DNA of 64,000 nucleotides from Diplolepis rosae (Eukaryota > Arthropoda > Insecta > Hymenoptera > Diplolepididae): the NCBI GenBank assembly GCA_030998225.1, contig JAPYXD010000403.1, positions 2,294,001 through 2,358,000 of the forward strand, read 5' to 3'. The first letter of the stretch is position 1, and every line of letters starts with the position of its first letter. Shown here in pieces: positions 45,864-58,303 of the stretch. The notes beneath the pieces were generated by a model. The model saw only the letters and a list, made by a program, of their open reading frames with translations. It searched no databases and was not told the origin of the DNA. A program made the translations under genes and the position numbers.

Positions 45864-46438
45864 CTCAAGACCAGCGTTGCCAACGATCGAGACAAAAAGT
45901 CAGGAGCTTTTTATCAGGAGACTTAACAAAAAATCAGGAGATTTATAAAAATTATGAATTATTCTTAAAATAATTAAAATACTCTTAAATAATATAATTT
46001 CATTGTATAAAAGCAAAATGACATGAAATGTAGCATTTTTCAGTTGTAAACATCATTCTTTCACATTTTTCAACCAATGAGATCGCGGATTCGTCAGCCA
46101 CCTTAAATTTTCTCGCGGGAAAATTTCAAATTCTCTTGACGCGAAAATGATTATTATTTTTGAAATAATAAGCAATGCAATCCTACGTCGAGGAGAATAG
46201 GGTAATTGAGGAATAGGGGAACAGCATTCAACCAATGAGATGATCGCCTGGGGTTCGTGCGACGACAATCGCATTGGTTAAATCCTGTTCCCCTATTCCT
46301 CTATAGGCTCCTGTGCACTTTGCTCAAGTGCCGAAAAAAAATCAGGAGACTTTAAAGAAAATCAGTATATCAGTAGCCACTCTCAAAAATCAGTAGAACT
46401 CCTGATAAATCAGTAGCAATGGCAACACTGCTCAAGAC
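45864..46438. mobile_element. hAT-type non-autonomous element, 559 bp, perfect 8-bp duplication
   Basis: Element 45872-46430 starts CAGCGTTGCCA and ends TGGCAACACTG, flanked by CTCAAGAC at 45864-45871 and 46431-46438. Terminal CAG...CTG with GTTGCC and an 8-bp duplication are hAT hallmarks. The word atcaggag recurs near both ends. A strong inner hairpin pairs ggaataggggaacag (46211) with ctgttcccctattcc (46286). No transposase. Confidence 0.85.
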
Positions 46439-46899
46439 TGCTACATATAAAATAGGTATAGGTTATGCTATCTGAATATCTTGCATCAAAACGATCTTCA
46501 ACATTCAGATACATCAGTTATTACTCTTTTATACAAAATTCTCTTCTAGAAATCACAAATGACGAATAAATTGTTTAATATTGACTGCTCTTACAAAATA
46601 ACCCAATTCAAAATACGAAATTTTTCTTATGTATCTAGGTAACATAGCATACGGTGTACATCATCACGTCCAGCAAGGCACGAGATGCATGCAAGAATAC
46701 ACCGCGATACCCGCATTTTGTGATGGTCGCATAAAAGTGAGCTCAATACTCACATTACTCCGACACGCGTACATTAACTATGTACCGGAAGTACACTGAG
46801 AGACTTTTCATTAGAGTAAATGATAAAAATAAATGAAAATTTAATATAATATTGGTTTAAAATGGGGAAAGCCGAAATTTGATTAAACATTCATATTAT
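46439..46899. other. Interval without recognised features
   Basis: AT-rich, no motif or repeat recognised. Confidence 0.3.
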
Positions 46900-47282
46900 C
46901 CCTAACGGATCCGGTTGAGAAAACAGTTCTCTGACTGTTCTCTGACCGCTCTCTGACTTCGCATTATTATGGCTAAGAAAGGTAAAAAAACATTAAAGTC
47001 ATTCCAGTTATGATTCTGTGGCGAAATTTGGAATAGAAGGTGTAAGAATAAAAAAATCCTGATAGTGGTGACGTTCCGCAAATGGTGAACCACTGAACTG
47101 CCTTCAATGACAGGTATATGATGTTTTCCTAGTTTTTATAGCTGAAAAATAAAATTATTGTATTTATTCCTACACGTTAAATTCCAAATTTCGCCACAGA
47201 ATCATAATTGTAATGTTCGAAATGGTTTTTTTACCGTTATTAGCCATAATAATGTGAGGTTCTCTCAACCAGGTCCGCTAGG
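46900..47282. mobile_element. Diverged CCCTAGCG-family relative, 383 bp
   Basis: The end ccctaacggatccggttgag and the inverse of ctcaaccaggtccgctagg form the ends. The subterminal parts pair around aaatttggaat / attccaaattt. The middle shares gccttcaatgacaggtat with 16617-17016. The last base of the right end is lost. Confidence 0.6.
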
Positions 47283-48431
47283 AATGGCATCGAAATTCAA
47301 TATAGTCATAAAAGTCTTTAAAACATGTAGAAGACAAATTAGTATTTTAAATACCAAATATTATGAATCTCCATTCGAAAAATTAAGAGTACGAAAAACT
47401 TATATTGTGATTACTAAGGTGTCTAAAATAATTTTAATGAGTTGAACAATGAATACTATAACCTATAAAGCATATTTGAGGAATTCATAATATGAATATG
47501 AACTTGCTTAAAACCTGGCGACGCGTAGCAAAAATCAAAAAATTCAGTCGCAGTTTTTCATATATAATATATATTATATATAATAGCCGAGAGGCCTTAG
47601 GCGTTAGGAATGTGTTTAGTTATGTAGATATAAGTAGGATAGAGAGTTAGAATCCAGAAGCGATTATGGAATTTTCAATTCAAGCGTGAGATTACAAATA
47701 ATGTATCATTGTGCAACTTAATTATCTGAACATATAAGGTAAATGTACCAGTCGTTGCGCTGTCGAGCATATTTTGCGTAAAATTAAGAAAATTACTTTA
47801 TATTTTTGTGTTCAAGTTGAAGATATCGTTGAACATAAGGTTATTATTCATCTCTCATAACAAATTTTTAATGTAAATGCTTACTCAAAAATGCTAAAAA
47901 ATAAAATATTCCGGAATGTTCAAATCGTAGTTCATAAAATGACTGTGCTTATTTTTTATGCAAATGGAACTCTTCTCGCATTTAAGTATTTATATCAATT
48001 TATTCGACATCAATTTTGAAAGTTTTTGATTTATATTTGTGATAACCCTTATATAACAATAAATAATACAATAATAAATTTCTTGCGCAAAGACTGGGCC
48101 AAACGCATTTTTTCATATTTTCGACTATTTGTTAATAAGTGTTGAAAATTTTCAGAATAATAAGCTTTGCAATACAAATCAAAAGTGTCTTTCAAAATGT
48201 GATTCGATTAATATGACGAAAAATTTTATTTTTCTATAATTAAATTCAATAATCCTCGAAGGCTTTCCTTAACCGCGCAACGACTGGTACATTTACCTTA
48301 TAATGTATTATTATAATAACATTTGTGTCCATGTTTCGACTGAAACCTCTCCCCTCTTTCTTTCATTTGTTTTGCACGCGTTAGAAAACTTTAATATAGT
48401 GAATTTCAAATTGTCGTAGGTTTTATAACGG
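47283..48431. other. Interval without recognised features
   Basis: A perfect AT palindrome (atataatatatattatat) lies at about 47562. No genes or repeats recognised otherwise. Confidence 0.3.
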
Positions 48432-48574
48432 TTCCCTAGCGAACTGGCTGAACGGTAGCTTTACGCTGTAGCGTAATCATTCATCATTCATGAGTTATAA
48501 TGATACTTTACGATAGCTTTACGATAGCTTTACGCTACAGCCGAAAGCTACCGTTCAGCCAGTTCGCTAGGGTT
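48432..48574. mobile_element. CCCTAGCG-family element, minimal 139-bp copy
   Basis: Element 48434-48572 has the family ends, with TT on both sides. It is little more than the two inverted ends joined. Confidence 0.8.
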
Positions 48575-48676
48575 AGTAGAACATATATTCCATTTATTCA
48601 AACGAAAATATTAACTTTACCGCATGAAAATTACTATATTTACATATACATGTAATAGTACATGTACTGTTTACAT

Positions 48677-49299
48677 ACCCCTAGCGAACTGGCTGAACGA
48701 TAGCTTTACGCTGTAGCGTAACATTATCGTAACATCATCGTAAAGTTATCGTAAAGTTATCGTAAAAGTAGCATTATAACTCATGAATGAGGCTAAATAA
48801 ATATTCAAAATGTTTTCATCCTTATTCTACGTTAAAAATAACGTTAACTGGTAATTGAAATATGCAATAATTTTATTTATTTTCGCTAAAAATTAAAAAA
48901 ATATAATACCTGTCATTGAAGGCAGTGCAGTGGTTCACCTTTTGTGGAACATCTCCGTTAAAGTTGACCATTGGTTGGAGTGAGACACAACTATACTTTC
49001 ATCTCACTCTAACAAATAGTCAATCCTGACGGTGAAGACATGGAAAGTGATGATCCACTGCACTGCGTTCAATAACAGGTATTATGTTTTTTCAATTTTT
49101 AGCGTAAACAAATAAAATTATTGCATATTTCAATTACCAGTTAACGTTATTTTCAACGTAGAATAAGGATAAAAACATTTTGAATGTTTATTTTGCCTTA
49201 TTCATGAGTTATAATGCTACTTTACGATAACTTTACAATAATGTTACGATAATGTTACGCTACAGCGTAAAGCTATCGTTCAACCAGTTCGCTAGGGAC
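48677..49299. mobile_element. CCCTAGCG-family element, 619 bp
   Basis: Element 48679-49297 has family ends, flanked by AC on both sides. An additional inner inverted block (gtgagacacaactata / tatactttcatctcac) is present as in 50398-50936. Confidence 0.8.
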
Positions 49300-49771
49300 G
49301 TGAAAGTTTTATTTTCTGTCCAATGAGTTATGATTACCTGCCAATTTGAAATCGAAGTATAATCGCATATTAGTTTTCACATGAACTGAAAAAGTAAGTG
49401 TTCGAGGTATTTGGTGACGATAAACTAATCTACGTACAAAGAAGATTCAAACTGAATTTTTTTTCCATGCGCTTTGAGGTTAGAACTTGCAGCGGATTTG
49501 CACTAAGTGCTTGCTTCATGCCTTCATGCATGTGCCTCACTCGACATGCGACGCTTATGTACCTCTATAGAGGACACATCCGCGTCATTATCAGAAGATA
49601 TATCGTGTTAATCAATCGGCATGCATGCCTCCATCGCGCTTGCACCGTGCGAACATTTTGTTATCTGAGTATTCACGTCATTATAGCTTAATCAAATCAC
49701 ATGGAAATTTAAGGACATATTATGCGTTGTATCATACATTTACAAAACAATGTATCATATTTGAACTATTA
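49300..49771. other. Interval before the mariner, unrecognised
   Basis: A 97-codon frame (49398-49691) contains no recognised domain; cysteine content is high but irregular. Confidence 0.25.
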
Positions 49772-50319
49772 TACAAGGTTGGGTTGAAAATTTTTGAACC
49801 TCAACTTAAAGATGGCATTGCTAATTTTTGCTACTCCAGTATTACGATTGTACATGCTTTGAAAGATTATTCTGGAAATTTCAGCCATTTTGGACTTTCA
49901 GTTGTTATGCGACAGTTGTTTATGTCAGTGGATGTCAGTGTTTTCGTAAAAATGGAAAACATCGAATATCGTGTCGCAATTAAATACTTCCATTTAAAAG
50001 TCATTACGCACGGATAAAAATGGAAGGTCAAACTTTGAGTGTCAAATTTTATATAGTTAGTTTTGTATTGCAAACAATACCATGTATCGCTGCTAACTAC
50101 TACTTCATACCTAAATTATTTTGAAAAAATCGGTAAGCATGTAATTTGTGCGAATTTCGTGTACGAATTTACTATTCTGGGATACAACACTGTCATACTA
50201 TTATATAATCGTCTGATTTTATCCAAAAATGCATCATCTTTTATACCAATATTACACAAAAAGTCGCTTACGAAAATTGTAACAGCACCTCATACGAAAT
50301 TCGAAAGAGATTTGTTTCG

Positions 50320-50392
50320 GTGTAGGAAAGTCAAGTTGAACATCAAGTTCTGATACTATACAGATAGTACATTACACCATGTAGAATGATGT
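50320..50392 (-). repeat. Fragment of the 20068-20456 element
   Basis: Matches the inverse of about 20145-20222 (aaagtcaagttgaacatc, gatagtacattaca, atgtagaatg). Lies inside the split mariner. Confidence 0.5.
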
Positions 50393-50397
50393 CCCAT

Positions 50398-50936
50398 CCC
50401 TAGCGAACTGGCTGAACGGTAGCTTTACTCTGATGCGTAAAGCTATCGTAAAGCTATCGTAAAGTAGCATTATAACTCATGAATGAGGCAAAATAAACAT
50501 TAAAAATGTTTTTATCCTTATTCTACGTTAAAAATAACGTTAACTGGTAATTGAAATATGCAATAATTTTATTTATTTACGCTAAAAATTGAAAAAACAT
50601 AATACCTGTCATTGAAGGCAGTGCAGTGGTTCATCACTTTCCATGGCTTCACCGTCAGGATTGACTATTTGTTAGAGTGAGATGAAAATATAGTTGTGTC
50701 TCACTCCAACCAATGGTCAATTTTAACAGAGACGTTCCACAAAAGGTGAACCACTGCACTGCCTACAATGACAGGTATTATGTTTTTTTAATTTTTAGCG
50801 TAAACAAATAAAATTATTGCATATGGAAATTACCAGTTAACGTTATCTTTAACGTAGAATAAGGATAAAAGCATTTTGAATGTTTATTTTGCCTCATTCA
50901 TGAGTTATAATGCTACTTTACGATAGCTTTACGATT
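50398..50936. mobile_element. CCCTAGCG-family element, right end lost
   Basis: The left end is intact; the right side stops at tttacgatagctttacgatt, short of the terminal bases, and joins mariner sequence. Interior as in 48679-49297. Confidence 0.75.
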
Positions 50937-51963
50937 CATTCCGAGCGCCTGCGCTAATTAGGGCTGAGTGGAACGCTGTTCAGGGGGACTCAGGGAGATG
51001 TTAGGGGAAATCTGCCACCGCGAAAGAGTTTAAGCGCGGTCGTTCCAGTTTGGCTAACGATAGGCGTTTGGGACGATCAACAACTACGACGACCACCGAT
51101 AACATTGAAAAAATTCATCAAATAGTATTTGATGATCGTCGAATCAAATTAAGAGACACATTCATCATATATTGCAAGAAGAATTGGGCATGAGAAAGTT
51201 GAGTGCGCGCTGGATACCGCGTATGCTCACTTTGGACCAAAAACCCGTTTGAATGAACGTTTCCAAGGCTCTAGTAGAGCAATTTAAGCAAAACGATTTT
51301 TGCATAGATTTATAACTGTAGATGAAAGGCGGAACCACTACTACACTCCTAAGTCAAAGGAACAGGTGAAATAATATATTATGAAGGGTAAATCTGCTCT
51401 AAAGAAGGTGAAGATAGTTTCATCAGCTGGGAAGGTGATGGCGACTGTTTTGTTATAGTAATGGCATTGTGTTAATCGACTATCTTGAACAAGGTGAAAC
51501 AATAACGGGGAGGTACTACGCATTATTAATTGACTAGCTAAAGGCAGAAATTGCAAATGAAGCCTGAATTTGAAGAAGAAGAAATTCTTTTCCATCAAGA
51601 CAACGCACCATCTCATGTTCCGACAATTTCGACGGCCCAAAATCACGAATTATAGTTCAAACAGATTGTACTCCCTCCGTATTCACTAAATCTAGCACCT
51701 AGTGGTTTTTTCTCTATTTCCTTAACGTAAAATTTGGCTCAAAGGACAGAGGTTTTCATTGAGCGAGGGAGTGATAAAATCCAGAGATGCCCATTTTGCA
51801 GAGCAAAACTCTAACTACTATTTGGATGGGCTAAAGCATTAAGAACATTGCTGGAATAAGTGTGTCGACTTAAAGGGAAACTACATCGAAAAATAAAAGT
51901 GAGTTTGACAGAAGAGAATATTGTTTCTATGCCTAGTTGAAAACTTGTCCACCCACCCTCGTA

Positions 51964-54676
51964 CGTCTGTAGTAGGAAAATGAGCCCCACCTACTTCAAA
52001 GAGTATTTCAGTTTCATTTTTCCATGCCTCGTAAGACAATGATTGTATTAAATTTTTCCAAAAGACTTTTTATCCCATTTTTCGGAATTGATATAAATCA
52101 ATATATTAAAAGTTTCAAGAATGTATCGATAGTTTGAAATCGTATTTTCTGTAAACTACTCTTGATTCTGATTTGTAAACTACTCTTTATCGCCTGTGCC
52201 TTTATTCCTCCCTCTCTGTTTGTTGCTAGCGCAGGGTATTGAAGGGGTGGCTATTTAGGGGCTTAGCGCCTCAGCGGGTAGTCGGAAGGGTACATCAGGG
52301 CACTCCACCAGCTCGCAACCACTGTGTCACCTTTATCACCTGCTACAAATTGCCACGATTTGGATGCTAAACCCCGGGGTCTCACCTCCTGACGACTATT
52401 TGTGGGGGGGCGCGGGACGAAGGCGTGAATTCCAGTGACCGGTCAAATGCCCGGCTGAGTCCATACATGCATGCACGAATGCAGGAAACGCTTTAAACGG
52501 ATTATTCCCCAGTTTTAGGGGGACATGCGACCGCGGTATCTCTAGCATGGTTCGCAATATCGAATTTGACTCGGTATTGGATTTTCGTTCACCATTTTAA
52601 TGCGAAACAGGAAATCCTTTTCATCAACGACACGACCTATTATTAAGTCAAAGAATGCCGTTCCTTCATTAACATAGACAAGAACTCCGTATAAAATGTG
52701 AGAAAACGTTTGTAAAATAAAAAGCAATTTGTGATTGAGTTCCATAAATTAATTTTTGTCCAGTCCATTGGTCAAATAAACTAAAGACCAATTACTCATT
52801 TTTTCCGACTTCAATTTAACAAGCATAAATTTGTATATAAATCGATTAACATTGTGTTGAAGAATCACTGGATACATTTGAAGTCCTTGGAGGTCTTTGA
52901 AACGACGAAAGGGAGAATAGAGAGGAACACAAGGGAAAGTTAAGCAAATAAAAAGCTTATATGCCTCCACGGGGTAGAACATGTGAAAAGGGCATTTAAA
53001 TTTCTGTGAGATTTATTTCCGTTAAAGCATCACTTTTATTCACAAATTGTATCGAATTTACTATTGTAAAAAACTGGCATATTTTATGTGATAAATCATT
53101 TGTAATTGTATATTTTCTGTTTTTTCCTTTAAGTATATTTCGAATTATATAGTGTTTACGACTACTAATAATAATATTAATTTCCTCTATAAAAAGGTTT
53201 TCTTTATTATTACGCCCTGCAATTCGAATTCTTTGAGGTAAAATTATTTTCAATCTTTAGGTGCTTTTAATCCTTTTACAATGAGCTGGACTTTTTGGAA
53301 CTGGTACAGGAAAGGGAAGCAATGCTCCTCAAAGAGGTTTGAAAAAGCCAATGGTGAAGATTTAGGTGGTATAAGAAAGTAGAAGCGAGATGAAGGGGAC
53401 TACTTCCTTTCAACGATAAGTTAGAAAAGCACCTCGCGGATGTTCGCATCATTTGCGCGAGCTGGCCGAGATACAAGATCGATCGACGATACTAAAGACT
53501 CCACGATACCCGAGTTGCCGCTTCACTGCCGTTGATGAACGTACTTCTCTATCCCACGAACGGTACGACACACTTTCGTGAACTAAGCTTCTACTATCAG
53601 TGATCAAAATTTTCTAGAAAAGTGAAAAAAACTTTTTATAGATCGCATTGACAGACTTTTCAAATCATAAAGTTTTTTTATGTAGAACTGTAAAAGTCTT
53701 AGGTCGCGTCAGACCTTCATGCAAAATATTTACAAAGTACGATAAAGTATTGAAAAATTTATAAATTCCGTGATGAATAATTACAAGAATTTAACTTACA
53801 TTAAAATTTTCAGAAACTAAAAACTATTTCTGTTTCCAGTCATGAACCTAATTTAGTTACAGTTTATTACTCTTCGTATTCTGTTCGTCGTGCTGTCTAA
53901 ACTTTGGTACCTAGAAGCATAACTAAATTTTTTAATCGACGTCAGAAGTCAGTTTATACGAGATTGATCTAGACGTTTACTTCTCGTGAGATTATTTTTT
54001 ATTCTCAAACATTAAGAATGTACATTTTTTATCTCGTTTCGTGGCGTAAAAATTCTTTAGTTTTAACCCGCGAGCAGTGTCACTAATAGTGTAAAACGGG
54101 TAAAAATGAAAACATAACCTGACATAATCTCAAGTTTTCTTCAACTCAACGCGCTAAGAAACGTGCAATTTTAATGTTTTCTAGGCAAAAAATATCATGT
54201 GTAACATGGGGCAACAGCTGATTTAGATCTCGCTCCTTATTGAACAATATTACAATATTATTAGAAGCTGAATAAACTACTAAAAGAGAAATTCTTAATT
54301 ATAATTAGAATTATCGTTCGTAGGTTGCGTAGAAGATTGAGGCGAGTGCATAAATTTTAACGCTCAACGCCTATAACACAGTTATTTTTCAAACTAACGG
54401 GCTTAATACGTTTAGCGACTAACGACCCATCCTATAGCGTAGCGACGAGCGCGAATTTAGTGACCGACAGAATTCAACTCAGTGCCATTATATTAAACGC
54501 CCCGCATAACATGGAAGTGAGTTCTTGTCGTAATTATATATTCCACGCGGATCCAACACTGGAGTCATAAATTTCCTGGAAGAATCTCAAATGCCGTGAC
54601 GCATTCCCAATATTCTCTGAGAACGTAAAAAAATTCCAGAAATATGAAATTATGAGCCTATTTAGATACTACTGCA
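51964..54676. other. Interval with a GC-rich island, unrecognised
   Basis: 52200-52560 is GC-rich (cttagcgcctcagcgggtag, accccggggtctcacctcc, cgcggtatctc) and contrasts with its surroundings. It may be a LINE fragment or host sequence; no domain was recognised. At 53281-53480 the plus strand gives a fairly open, charged peptide (ELDFLELVQEREAMLLKEV) with three stops, family unknown. Confidence 0.3.
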
Positions 54677-54951
54677 CACTGTTAGGAAAAAATTAATATG
54701 CATTGTATAAAGTCATGTGCATAAAGGGTATATTAAACTTAATACAAAAAAATATTAAATTTATTACAAATCTCTATTAAATTTAATATGATAGCTTCTT
54801 AAATTTAATATCAAAGCATTAGTTTTAATGTGTGTGTTAAGTTATTTAAATATTAATTTCAGCTAATATATAGTTTTATTAAAATTAAAATACATCTATA
54901 TTAAAACTAATTTGCCTTTGTATAATAAATTTAATAATATTTTTAACAGTG
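54677..54951. mobile_element. CACTGTTA-ended AT-rich element, 275 bp
   Basis: Starts CACTGTTAGGAAAAAATTAA and ends aatatttttaaCAGTG. TA follows the right end; the left flank is not TA. The inside is palindromic in ttaaatttaata words. Confidence 0.5.
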
Positions 54952-56576
54952 TAGACCTTAAGTTTAAAAGGACATAAGAGGGTGCATGAAGATCTTATTT
55001 GCATAAATCCATTTCTTCTACTTATTAGGTGCAAACTAGTTCCTAATTCAAAACCTTTGTAAAACCTCCATACTCTTCCAGATAACAATCGTGCAACGCA
55101 CGATACGCACACTGCGTGTCAGGTACATCGAGCGTGTAAAATGCATCACATACACTAGCATTGGGTGATAAGCACATAGTGCGGGCGCAATGTGCCGCAG
55201 TAAGCCATCATGAATCTAAGAACGTAATGTTGAGAATTTTCTTGAAACTACTAAAAAAAATTCAAAAACAAATCACTTTATAATTTTAATATTAGCTAAA
55301 TAGAGGTTCAGAATGGTTTTAAAAACTTGGAATTGCGCTTAATAGTTTCTGAAACACGAAAAAATGTAATTTGAGATAGATATGTGTAGAATGGAAAGGT
55401 GCGTAACGTCGCATTCTATTGGTTCGGTTGCTTAGTCTTTATCTGCAAAATAATAAAATTGCAATGCGATTTCAGTAAAGTAATTTCTCTCAGTTTTTCA
55501 CGAGCAGTCTAGTTATTTTATTGCTTTTCATCTGTTTTAGATTTTGTGTTATAAAAAAAGATCTAGAATACATGAAACTGAAAAAGAGTCGACGGGGGTT
55601 ACCAAATAGTCCAGAATATATTCCTATTAATATACTACATTGAAGGCGCCAGGAACTCTGGCAAGCGAATAAATTGTTTTCCCCTATTGGCGGGGTTTGA
55701 GAACGGATTGTGGATTCGTAGAGCGCTAAAAACCACACGAAAGAGAACTATTCTGTGGTGACGATGCAGATGGAATGGGAGAAGGGAACGAGCAAGAGTG
55801 AAAATACGAGAATTTAAACAAACGAATGGAAAAAATACCCCAGGGATACTTTGTCCGAGGCGACGCGCAAATTGAAACTGCGGCACAGTTCCGCCAGCGT
55901 GTTTTTGGTGTCCTCCTTTTTCGTGTCGAACGTATTAATTTCTCGACAAAATGAGAGGTATTGGAAAATAGACTATTTGCTTGTTCCTGCTCAAGTACAA
56001 GAAATCGCCCAGGGTGAAGCTTTATAACGCTGTGAACCATTTTTCATTTCTATGCAAGTCTTTTGAGTTTCAATGTCAAAAATTTCTTTGTTAGAAAGAT
56101 TTTTACGGCACAAAAACATAAATAGATGAAAAAAAGTTTAATAATAATTACTATTATTTTAGTAAAGAAACATGGCAGGGCAGAAATTTCTCCAAAGTGG
56201 GGTCAGATTCCATTTTCTAAAACACGCTTAATAGTCCACTGATCATCCCTAATTCAATTCCATACCTAATTCATCTCATCTAATAATGTTTCATTACATA
56301 TTTATGTTTTTAATTAATATCAACAATTATAATGCCATCCCTCTGTTATTCAGGTATATTTTTAATCTACGGGAAGTTTTTTATTCCAGTAGAATCATTT
56401 ATGCAACAAGGAGATACATTTGAGCAGCGTTATCTAGACGGGCCTTGACTCTTTGCTTTTTAGGAAAACCACCTTCTTTGACTCTATCTGTATTGTGAAT
56501 CCCCATCCCTTTTACATAGTAGTCAGTGCCAGTCTGTCTCGTACAAATACCATACTTTCCCATCCAGTTTCCGTGC
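54952..56576. other. Apparently unique interval, unrecognised
   Basis: Three overlapping minus frames at 55490-56040 (up to 104 codons) and a plus frame at 56453-56734 occur in less AT-rich DNA. No domain was recognised. No repeats shared with other parts of the window were noticed, so host sequence is possible. Confidence 0.3.
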
Positions 56577-56584
56577 TGACGTCA
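56577..56584 (+). promoter_or_regulatory. Perfect CRE palindrome TGACGTCA
   Basis: An exact consensus cAMP-response element in a locally GC-richer stretch, about 115 bp upstream of the candidate start at 56699. One 8-bp match could be chance. Confidence 0.25.
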
Positions 56585-56698
56585 CTATCTGAATTGAAAC
56601 AAAGCCACCTACCACACTGCCTGGTCCTGGTCGCGTCACTCCGACCCGAATATCTACCGGCTACTGTTTATCTCTTCACGGCCGGTGTACACAGCAAC

Positions 56699-56730
56699 AT
56701 GGATCGTTACAGTGCAGTAATATATGGCAG
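56699..56730 (+). CDS. Candidate short first coding exon (speculative)
   Basis: ATG in a favourable insect context (caacATGg) starts MDRYSAVIYG and reaches ggcag|gtgact, a possible splice donor, after 32 bases. The upstream 120 bp are GC-richer and carry a CRE. No downstream exon could be identified, and the peptide was not recognised. Confidence 0.15.
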
Positions 56731-56898
56731 GTGACTCGTGGTTATGAAAAGATTTTTAAAAAACAAACAGACGAAGCAAGTACAAATATTTTTGCCATCT
56801 GGCTAATTCTACAAAATGTTGAGCTTTTATAACACAGTTTCATTTAATGCAAGTGAGGATTCATAAGAAAGATACTTATTTTATCCACTTTTTACATT

Positions 56899-57010
56899 CT
56901 CATCATGGATGAGAAGGTATTGGTTTTATGTGAAAAATGACTTTCGAAATTTTCATCAAATCTTTACGTTTTGAGACCCCCTGAGTCAGAAAAAATGGTT
57001 TTTACGAAAG

Positions 57011-57041
<31 letters not shown>

Positions 57042-58303
57042 AGTAGGTCGTGTGCGGCATAACTCTCGATAGAATTATCAGATTGAATTGAGCTTTGGTA
57101 CACTTTATCGGAGCCGAAAAAGTAAGGACAAGTTCTTTAACCAGCCACATCCAATCAAAATTGAGGGATTGAGCACTACTTTTGTGTTTTTGAAAATCAT
57201 TTTTTGAAAAAATCAAAAATTTCAATACTGGATTTTGATAGTGCTCATAAATCTCTAAAAATTATCCTGATAACATTTTTTTATTAAATCAAAATTAGAA
57301 ATGTTACAGCATATTAAAACGTGAAAAAAGTCAATATCAAAATTCCATTTTCCAGTTAAATTATACGAGATACGAAAAAACGTTATGATACAATATTATT
57401 GAATAAATAAAGTCCTACAAATTTGAATTGTAACATTTTTTCATAAGATGCATATTTTTCTTTTTAATTAAAAAAAAAACTATTGAAAATCCAAAATTCA
57501 ATTTTTTAACAATAATATGTAAAATAAGAAAAAAACGTAAGAATACAAAGTTGATAGTTTCAAAAAGATCTACAAGTTTTGTCTCACACAGTTTCTGATA
57601 AAACATATATTTTTCGTTTCAATTCCAAAAAATACGATTAAAATTCAAAAATTCCATTTTTTAGACAAAATATGTGAGATTCAAAAAAAACTTTGAGATG
57701 AAAATTGTTTGGCTAAATAAGGTCGACACATTCTTATCGATAAATTTCTCGACAGGATGTATATTTTATGTTTTGATTTTTAATATTAAATAAATTCGAT
57801 TTTTTTCACCAAAATATGTGATACGAAATAAGCGTTGTTCTGCAAAATCATTTCCTTATATAAAGTCTACGATTGTTTTTCCTTTTTAAAAGATTTGGAA
57901 GAAAATAAATTTATCAATAATCATGTAATTTATTAAAAAGTTACAAAAATGCATACAGAAAATCGAGCGCGAGTGTCATGATGAAAATGTATTCCTTAAG
58001 GCCGATAGAGCCTTAAGTAAATTGAATTTCCTGTTTCACTTAATCTGAAAAAGAAACTTAGTGAACTTGAGAAGATGACTAATTTACATCATCTTTAATA
58101 TCATTAAGTTGGTTTGAGCTTCAGTATTAAATTATAAGAAATAAACTTAAACGTATGCGAAGAGCACAAGACCGAGCGCGAAGCGCGACGATCGAATCGC
58201 GCGCCCTAGGCGCGCTCAAACTAGCGAGCAAAGCGAGCTACGCGCGAAGCGCGCAATGAGAATGTGCCCGCGAAGCGGGCAGATTTTTTTATTTTAGAAT
58301 GGT
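56899..58303 (-). repeat. Hairpin-headed, CAGA-tailed repeat, inverted full copy
   Basis: On the minus strand the order is: hairpin head (58160-58285, including gcccgcttcgcgggc and gagcgcgcctagggcgcgc), AT-rich body, (ctgt)n tract complement at 57013-57041, and end hairpin near 56905. About 1.4 kb. It corresponds to 40868-43290 without the 41320-42027 segment. Confidence 0.65.

Larger units (their letters stand above)
49772..51963 (+). mobile_element. Mariner, nearly complete, split by about 0.9 kb of insertion
   Basis: Element 49774-51961 starts CAAGGTTGGGTTGAAAAT and ends with the inverse type cttgtccacccaccctcg, with TA flanks. The N-terminus MENIEYRVAIKYFHLK starts at 49952 and breaks at about 50010. 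Coding resumes near 51020 (EFKRGRSSLANDRRLGRS) and continues to about 51900. The first catalytic aspartate (FITVDERRNHYY) and the second (HQDNAPSH) are present. The third is asparagine (PPYSLNLAPSGFF). Many stops and frame changes occur. Without 50018-50938 the length is close to the usual 1.3 kb. Confidence 0.8.

Noticed and set aside
49625..50017. 130-codon plus-strand protein gene
   Set aside because: Its last 22 codons are the mariner transposase start read through from leader sequence; the upstream part crosses the mariner 5' end at 49774.
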